Shown here: positions 56,682-64,000 of the stretch, piece by piece
Layout of the letters: every line of letters begins with the position of its first letter
Numbering within the stretch: the first letter of the stretch is position 1
Assembly: GCA_009602735.1 (NCBI GenBank)
Contig: WELA01009032.1
Location: forward strand, 72,955 to 136,954
DNA length: 64,000 nucleotides
Direction: 5' to 3'
From: Mesotaenium endlicherianum
Lineage: Eukaryota; Streptophyta; Zygnematophyceae; Zygnematales; Mesotaeniaceae
The notes under the pieces: generated by a model
The model's database searches: none
What the model saw: the letters and a program-made list of their open reading frames with translations, nothing else
Told to the model about the DNA's origin: nothing
Translations under genes and position numbers: made by a program

Positions 56682-58530
56682 TTAGATGACATATTTAGAT
56701 GATCGACTAACAGAGCGAGCGTCTAAAATCTCCTCGACCTCATATTTCTCAGGGTCACCATCCCTGACAGCGGGGACCGATCCCGGTTGGACAGGTAACC
56801 GACCTGTGAACAGTGTGTCACCTTTGATGTATGGTTCCAGGATGGAGACATTAAAGACTGGGTAACCCTTGTATTCCGCTAACATGTTCAGTTTGTAAGC
56901 ATTGTGACTGACACGGCGCACCACCAAATATGGACCGACCCAGACGGGACCAAGCTTTTTCTTGACCACACCAGGCAGGTACAAGTGTTGAGAATGCAAT
57001 TTGACCAAATCGCCCTTTGAAAATGTCAGTTCGTGGCAGTGTTGATTAGCGTATTTATGTTGATTATCCTGGGCTTTGTGCAGATTGTGTTGGACTTCTG
57101 ACAAAGTGTCAGCAAACTCCTGAGTTAACTGGAGAGACACCGGGTTGTCAATGCCCTCAAGGTGAGTTAAAGACCCCCCTAGCATATCTAAAGGAGACTG
57201 AGGGACTCTATCCCGACTGCGTTCAAAAGAAGTTTTTCCGTTGACGCATGCACCGCATTGTTGATCGCAAATTGAATTTGAGGCAACAGGTCATTCCAAT
57301 TATGTTGGTTTTGGTTAATATATGCTCTCAGCACCTCTTGCGGAACTCGGTTAGTTTGTTCAGTTCGCTCATCAGTTTGAGTGTGGTTTGCTGTGCTGAG
57401 CAGCTGTTTGACTCCCATTAACCCCATTGAAGCTCTCTAGAACTTAGAGGTAAATTTTGAGTCTCTGTTTGAGATAATATTAGAGGGTAGCCCATGTTGG
57501 CATACTACATGGTTGTAGAACTGTCTCGCAGTTTCGAGTGCAGTTACTTTGACGGTAGTGGGGATGAAAATGACCATTTTTTTCAGTTTATCCACTACTA
57601 CCAGTGTCAAATCATGCCCATTGGCAATTTTTGGTAATGTTACCACCCAATCCATGGATATTGTTTTCCAGCGCCCAGCTGGGATAGGCAGTGGTTGTAA
57701 TAGCCCCCCGGGTGGTGGGTGCCTAGACTTATTTTTTTGTCTGACACTGATCACAAAACTCAACATATTTTAAGACCTCTCGAGGCAACCCGTCCCAGTT
57801 ATAATGTCTTGCCAGTTTGCCAACAGTTTTGGCTTGCCCCAAATGTCCACCCAGTAAACTGTCATGTGCTTGACGCAGTAAGAGTGACCTTAATTCCGAG
57901 TTATTAGGAATGATTAGCTTCAGCCTGCCTGAAGTGATTTCAATCACCCAGATCCCTCCCTCTAGCCTATATCCGAGTGCAGTAGCAGGACACACACCAT
58001 CAGTGGGGCTGGGCTCAAATGTTGGGTCAGAAAGGTAGGGTTTCCTAAGTTGTTCCAGGAAGGACTTTTTCACCTTTAGTGAAGTGTGCACAAAGGACTT
58101 TGTCTAAAGCATGCTGACTAAAACTCCTTTCTTGCAAGTCAGGGCTTCTAGAGAGTGTATGAGCAGGATTCAACTTTCCTTGTTCTTAGTCGACCTGGAC
58201 TTGGACCAGCTCCAGCATCTGGCTCCAGCGGTTCTCCCTCCTCGACAGCTTGGACTTCTTCTGAAAGTGAGTCAGAGCTAGATGATCTGTAATCACCTTA
58301 ACAGCTTTACCATGTAAGCATGCTCTCCACTGTTTGAGCACATGAATGATAGCAAGCAGCTCTTTATCATGCACGGAATAGTTAATTTCGGCTGGGTTGA
58401 TTTTCATAGACTCATACAGCACCGGGTGCCACTCCTCCTTTACCTTACAATGTGATTTTGTCAGCAGGCTGCAACGAAATAGCCCCCATGGCAAAGTCAG
58501 AAGCATCAGTAGCCAACTTGTTGGATTCAT
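56682..58530 (-). pseudogene. B2 RNase H, integrase and C-terminal region
   Basis: RNase H (EINYSVHDKELLAIIHVLKQW, TDHLALTHF) at 58530-58186. Integrase N-terminal zinc domain (LGGHLGQAKTVGKLARHYNW, CDQCQTKK), core with MDWVVTLPKIANGHDL and QFYNHVVCQHGLPSNII, and a C-terminal part with a GPYLVVRRV-type fold and a short chromodomain-like KYEVEEILDAR. Fossil, many breaks. Confidence 0.8.
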
Positions 58531-58585
58531 ACACAGCTAAGACTGGGCAAGAACAGAGAGCATCTTTAAGGGTCTAGAAAGCAGC

Positions 58586-59700
58586 TTGCTGCTCTTCCCC
58601 CCACACATACCGTATGTCTTTCCTAGTAAGGGCAGTCTGTATACTGGCCTTCGTAGAATAATTTTCAATGAATCTCCTGTAATAGTTAGCCAACCCAAGG
58701 AAGGATCTAACTTTCAAGACCGACTGTGGTACTGGTTAGTCCCTTGTAGTTTGGACTTTCTTAGGATCCATACTGATGCCTTCCAACTGACAATATGACC
58801 CAAGAATTCATTACTTTCCTTAAAACAATCACACTTACTGATTTTAGCATATAGCTGATTCCTTCTCAGAGTGTCCATGACTGTCTTTAAGTGCTCAGGA
58901 TGTTGAGCTTCAAATTTAGAGAATTAATTAAAATACCATCCAAGAAGACTTGACAATCTTATCCAAAGAAGACCTGTAATTGTCATTCATAGCACCCATG
59001 AAGGTTGCAGGAGCAGTAGTCAATCCAAATGGCATCACATTAAATTCATAGGGTCCATAACGTGTGCGAAACGCAGTCTTGTGTTCATCCCCTTCAGCTA
59101 TTCTGATTTGATGATACCCACTCTTGAGATATATCGTACTGAACACCTTAGCACCAAATAGGGTATTAAGCAAGTCCTCGATTCCGGGTAAAGCATACTT
59201 GTTCTTTATTGTTATTCTGTCAAAAGCTCTGTAATCCACACACATTCGCATATTACCATTCTTTTATTTAACAAATAGGATGGGTGCGCCATAAGGTGAT
59301 TTACTGGGGGAAATATAACCATTTTTCTCCAGCTCCGCAATCTGTGTTTTCAACTCTTCGCTCTCCACATAAGACAAGCCATAGGTGCGTTGCTAAGGTG
59401 GCTGACTCCCAGGTAATAAATTAATCTTATGATCTACTTCCCTTTTAGAGGACAGTCCTAGAGGCATATTAAACATCAATATTTTGTACAACGATGTTTG
59501 CAGCAGTAGGGTGCTCCGGAGGGCTCATCTTTTTCTCAACCACCTCTTCAGGTTAAGAAGGTACCTCTTTTAGCAGCAGGCAGAACATTCTGTCTTCCTT
59601 CTGGTTCCAGCTTTCGATGAATTCCATTGCATTCAACAATTTGCATCCTCCTGGAAGCCTCTTCTTTTCCTTCATTTGTTATCCATACAGGACTAGAGGA
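58586..59700 (-). pseudogene. B2 reverse transcriptase
   Basis: Recognised by [40 protein letters not shown] and [15 protein letters not shown]. The same type as in B1 and distinct in detail from family A. Degenerate. Confidence 0.8.
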
Positions 59701-61794
59701 AGAGCACTGGTGGGTGCCAAGTTAGTCTGCCCATCACTGGCTCCCCTCACTTTAACTCTAACTCTGCTCCAACACACTTCAGCTTGATGTCTGCTAAGCC
59801 AGGACCTGCCTAGCACGAGACCAGAAAAGCTAGTGTTGAGTACCTCAAATGTAAGCGTTTCAGTTAGAACTGCAATGCCAGAATCTAACTAGACCTCAAT
59901 AAACTTGGTCATAACTCCTCCCGAGATACTTGAGGCATCTTCAAGGAATATTTTTCTATTCCCTTGGGTGACAGTAGGCAGCCTTAGCCGCTTAACTAAG
60001 TCCTTATGGATGAAAGTATGTGACGCCCCTCCGTCACCAAATGCCCTCACCTTCGTGCGTGCAATCATACAATGCAGTAGAATAGGGGGGACAAACTTTT
60101 CCTGACTTTCGCATTGTTCTCCCGACCTAGCAAAGAAATGTTGGACATCAGGTGGAACAAGATCAACCAGAGTGTGCACTCTCTGAAGATCTATATTGTT
60201 GATGGTCTCTTTTATCTATATGTCAGGCATGCATAGTGAATCCAGTTCAGCAGGACCCATAGTACCTAGTACAAGGGCAGCTAGTGACGACTCAGTATCT
60301 CTAGCATCCTCACAGTCAGTGGACTGGATTACTGACTGTTGCTGTTGTTTAAAAATTGGTCCTTTCTCTCGACCTTTGGAAGGTGCTTGACTGGACACTG
60401 CTCTCTGTATTGACCCAGCTGCTGGCAATGGAAGCAAATAGATTTAGCTGAGGCTGGTCTCGGCTGAGTCCTACCACCACCTCTTCCATAGCCACCTCAA
60501 GTGTAACCACCTCTTCCTTTACACTGCATAGCATTATACTCATACTCATCACCCTGATTGTCCTCAGCCTGCTCTCCTTGAATTGCATTGTAGGAATCGT
60601 GGGGCTTTCTGACAATCTTAGACACCAAAGCATTACTCTAGCGCTTGTGATTGAACTGCTGCTGATCCCAGGCATCAGCGTCTTGGATCAAGTCAGCCAG
60701 TTTCTCAGACTTGTTTTCAGCAAAATGACCTGAGACTTTGGATTTCAAGCCACACCCTGAAGTATGCCATCCTACAACCGCTCTGGTAAATCTGGCTGCT
60801 TCATCATGTTCTCCTGGAACTATTGAGCAAACTTAGCAGCTGAAGTGGTCTGCTTCAGTGTCAACGAGATCATTGCATAAATAGCTTTCTTCTGCTGATT
60901 GATGACATCAAACTTCTCATGCAGTTTCTCAACAAACTCTACCCAAGTAGGGTCACCGAGCTGCTGAGCCTTACGCTCTCCTTTCCATTACAGCCACCAC
61001 TCTGCTGCACTGCCTTTCAGTAGCGCACCAGTGTGCCTGACCTTCTCGTCATCCTGCAATTCTGGGTAGTTTTCCAGCCATTGCTCAACATCACCGAGAA
61101 ACTTGATCAGGTAATACTTTTTGTTTCCCTCAGGATCATAGTCCTGGGGAGGTTTTGGCTTGGGCTTACTAGGCCCTCTGCCACCACCTCCAGTGGTGTG
61201 AGAACCCAGTTGGTGTTTGTCACGCAGCAAAGCCATCATGATCCTTTTGTCCTCTTGTTGGAATTGATACATGCTCGCCATTTGCGATTGCATTAGCAAA
61301 AATAAAGCTTCCAAATCTACATTATGAAGTAGGAGCCCAGCAAACGCAGCAGCAGCAGTGGCATTCACTCGCTGAGTAGTGTCCTCAACATTCCCTCTCG
61401 CTCCTGCAGCAGCAATTTGTGCCGCATTCAGCCGCTTACGAATTTGACCTAGAGGCACATTGAGTTGTACAGCAGGAGGTGGGTTCAGAACATTGGCCCT
61501 TTCCGCCATAAGTTCTTCGATAGTGCGCTCGTCCGCTGGCTGTCCTTCCCTCCTTTCTGCATCTTCAGCAGCTTCTGCTAATTGTTTGGCTTCTAATCTG
61601 ACTCTCTCTTTCTCAACCTGGTGTGTTGCGACTGCGGCAATAGCAGCTGCCTCATCTGCAGCCTCTCTAGCTGCCACAACTTCAGAATAAGAACGGGTTC
61701 CCGCTACATGGCTTTCAGCGTGGTTTTTGACATTCTCGTTAACCTGGTTTTCCATGTCTTGGGAGTTGCTAGTTTGACACTTTGTCCTTACCAT
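59701..61794 (-). pseudogene. B2 gag and protease
   Basis: Gag starts near 61794 (MVRTKCQTSNSQDMENQ), with an Ala/Glu-rich helical part, a Gly/Lys/Pro linker (GGGGRGPSKPKPKPP) and a capsid-type block (FLGDVEQWLENYPELQDDEK). A knuckle region follows, then retropepsin (FGDGGASHTFIHKDLVKRL, 60179-59889). Fossil with several breaks. Confidence 0.8.
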
Positions 61795-61815
61795 ACAAAG
61801 AAGACTGTGATAACT

Positions 61816-61827
61816 GCTCCAATACCA
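61816..61827 (-). other. Primer binding site of B2
   Basis: TGGTATTGGAGC on the minus strand, one base after the 5' LTR. Initiator-Met-like. Confidence 0.7.
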
Positions 61828-61828
61828 C

Positions 61829-62535
61829 TGAAATGAATCAACTTACCAATAGACGATTGACAATTAATATGGATCTTTATATCAGCGAGTAATCTTTATA
61901 GTATTATTTGTTCACTGTTTTAAACAGCAAAAAACAAACGTGCTAGCGGTGGACAATACTCGCAAGTCAAATTCAAGTAACAAGCATTAATGAAGCAATC
62001 AGTAAATTCATACATAAGCAAGGCTAGAAGACAGTGCGTATCAATGGCTTCTCGCATTGGATTCAGATATCTCTCAGTAAGCAGTATAAGAGAGTTGGCC
62101 TCGTTTCCATATGCCGAACTCGAGAGCAATGTCTAGCATACGTACATGGTATGAGTTTACTGTTCAACGGCAAGTGTGATGGCACCGCCTACCCGGGAGT
62201 TAACCACGTTGGTAGGACCCAATTAACGAAATCCACCACCATCTCTCATCATCTCGAATCGCCATCTATCCCAAGGATGTTATTTGGCCATTCATCTAGC
62301 ATATCACACTTAGATGCATATCTAGGCAGTTCGTTGCTACCGAGTACTGAAGTCAGCTGGTCGTCAAAGAATGTGTCAGCAAGCTGACCTAACTTGACTT
62401 CAGCGTGCTGATCTCGGCTGAGTCATTAAACTGATAATTATATAAAGTCCGGCAGACTGAATGTTGACTAAAGTTTAGCAAGCTGGACTTAATTAATTAT
62501 GAATATTATATCTACCAATACACGAATTCGTTACA
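61829..62535 (-). repeat. B2 5' LTR, 707 bp
   Basis: Plus strand reads TGAAATGAATCAAC to GAATTCGTTACA. It aligns over its length with the split 3' LTR. Confidence 0.88.
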
Positions 62536-62559
62536 CCAATGGTGGCTTCACGTGAGGGG

Positions 62560-62710
62560 CCTTTTACCAGTATTTATCCTCATTGTGGCCTTTCTTGCTG
62601 TAATGTAAGCATACTTGTGCTCCGTTTGTAGCAAATTGCTTGGTATATGGATAAGGGCAGTCTCTCCTTTTGTGTCCGTTTTTTCCACAATTTCAGGAAC
62701 CGTCTGTAGT
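62560..62710 (-). pseudogene. Zinc-knuckle gag relic
   Basis: On the minus strand a short stretch reads like a pair of degenerate CCHC knuckles (CGKNGHKRRDC and CLHYSKKGHNEDKYW). It could be part of the gag of the family E element whose pol lies at 20.4-22.2 kb in the same orientation, separated by the A4 and B2 nests. That link is only inference. Confidence 0.4.
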
Positions 62711-64000
62711 TTCTGCTATATTGCTAATTTAGTAGATTTGTTCAAATGCGCAATTTGTCTTTGGAAGTAAAAGTTAGACCAAAGGTCTTGGAAGCAAATA
62801 ATCCCTCTCTCTTTTCTAGCACCATCAGCATCAGAGAAGCCTCCTTGTACCAAATTTTTCCTTCGCAACGATGCCCATTAAATAGACTTCGTAAGGTAGT
62901 TAGACCTTTTGATTAGAGTCACAAAAAACTTTTAGGATTGAAATTCTTTGCACAAGAGCAAAAAATATTGAATAAAAATGTCAATACAAGGATTCTTTGA
63001 TTATTTCTGCCAAGAAGTCCTTCATATGAAAAAATTTGGCACTCCATGGTTTTTTCACAATTGTAAAGTGCGTTGTCGACATCGTTGGCTTGATCGCTAA
63101 TGGACCCACCTTTGACCTGGCTAGTCCTCCCTCCTACCTATTCAGGGTGTCCAGTTCGCTTTTGTACAAGTCACACGTCTCGCGTGACAAAGTAAAATCA
63201 ATCCTAGTCTACAATCTAGCTTAGGCCGGCCTTGTCGGACTAACACGGCTTGGTCTTCTGCGCTAAAGAACCACCATGCCGTACATTGACTTGCCGTGAC
63301 TTCCGACTCGCGTGTCAGACCGGCCATGGCTGTCGGTCGCGCCAACCACAAGGATTAAATAGGGGGATACGGCAATGTATGGGTTCAAACATGAAGGTGA
63401 CCTTGGGGGCTGATCCATACCCCAGGATCTGACAAAATCCTCGGATTTCAACAACACCCTGGCGGTGAATTTCTGGATTTCAACAAATACCCAACTCTAA
63501 ATGTAGGGTTTTAAGCGGCATCCTCGTGCCGGTCAAAACCATCCAAAATTAGTCATTTTACCAAAAGAGATTTAAGTTGCAGAGGACGGCAAAGATCTTC
63601 AATCTACCTTTTTGATAACATGGGCTTAAATCTTCAGGCTCACGGATGTCCAATTTTTTGAAGGTCATCAATAATTCCTCCATTGGCTCTCGTGGTGTAA
63701 CTTAAATCCTATAACCTTCATTTTGACTACATATTTTATGATTTGCAATAGCCTCTTAAATAATTGTACGAACAATAAGATGGTAAATGAGACACGAACA
63801 ACAAAAATCAAGCGCATAGTGCTGCCATACATGAACAACAACAAAAAACAGTGAAGAAAGAATTGATAAATAATTTGCAAAAATAAATGTCTACAAAGTC
63901 ACGGTCACCACATGTGACGAATAATGCACTTTATCTCAATGATAAAACTATTGTACTTTACGTAATGTCAGTGCAAGCCATGCTTGGTAGTTAGCATCAA
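62711..64000. other. AT-rich DNA, nothing recognised
   Basis: No open frame with coding character, LTR ends or RNA gene recognised. Probably more degraded repeat. Confidence 0.4.

Larger units (their letters stand above)
47346..62535 (-). mobile_element. Family B Ty3/gypsy element copy B2, both LTRs present, about 9.0 kb native
   Basis: Minus strand from right to left: 5' LTR 62535-61829, primer site 61827-61816 (TGGTATTGGAGC), gag 61794-60700, zinc-knuckle region, protease about 60179-59800, reverse transcriptase about 59400-58600, RNase H 58530-58186, integrase 58091-56700, spacer, extra reading frame 56206-54477, polypurine tract (AAGTTGGAGGGAT) and 3' LTR 54244-47346, which is split by A3. 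The flanks CCTAT and CCAAT differ by one base and may be an aged target duplication. The LTRs differ at more than one base in ten by eye, so it is much older than A3. More than ten breaks. Confidence 0.85.

Overview
The window is nuclear DNA of a photosynthetic eukaryote of the green lineage. The host genes have short introns with GT-AG borders and include plant-type proteins: a PYG7-like photosystem I assembly TPR protein, a P-class PPR protein, a plant NUDT9-type Nudix hydrolase, deoxyhypusine hydroxylase and a probably organellar RCC1-repeat protein. GC-rich exons, CAG/CTG runs and large chromodomain Ty3/gypsy elements would fit a streptophyte alga or a bryophyte-grade plant. I cannot name the species.

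Layout, 1 to about 17 kb: a compact GC-rich gene island. In order it holds the 3' end of an unrecognised gene (to 567, +), PYG7 (to 4204, +, with a possible first exon at 1906-2251), a PPR gene (ends 4593, -), a NUDT9/NUDT22-type UDP-sugar hydrolase (8350-10036, +), a 15-exon RCC1-repeat gene (13678-10541, -) and a complete 7-exon deoxyhypusine hydroxylase gene (14658-17062, +). Orientations alternate, so neighbouring genes share either a 3' side (4205-4592, 10037-10540) or an upstream region (about 6.7-8.3 kb, 13679-14657). Exon phases agree through the whole DOHH and RCC1 models. The five recognised proteins belong to unrelated pathways (photosystem I assembly, organelle RNA metabolism, nucleotide-sugar turnover, eIF5A hypusination, an RCC1 propeller), so the island is a gene neighbourhood and not a pathway cluster.

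Layout, about 17 to 64 kb: AT-richer DNA with no recognisable host gene, built almost wholly of nested fossil LTR retrotransposons of the Ty3/gypsy chromovirus type. I distinguish family A (744-bp LTRs, chromodomain integrase; copies A1, A2, A3 and an older subfamily copy A4), family B (about 710-bp LTRs and an extra reading frame between integrase and the 3' LTR; copies B1 and B2), a gag-only element C, a B-related solo LTR (D) and family E (about 900-bp LTRs; one partial element and one solo LTR). A 1.7-kb CACTA-like DNA transposon relic interrupts an A4 LTR. Insertions with clear target duplications are A3 into the 3' LTR of B2 (CAAAC), D into B1 (CGAGG), E into A4 (TCCTT) and the CACTA-like relic into A4 (TC).

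The most unusual content is the extra 3' reading frame shared by both family B elements. It is charged and coiled-coil-like, with a conserved Trp/Pro-rich core and an acidic tail, and I do not recognise it. Also notable are the gag-only element C and the roughly 25-kb nest bounded by the two A4 LTRs.
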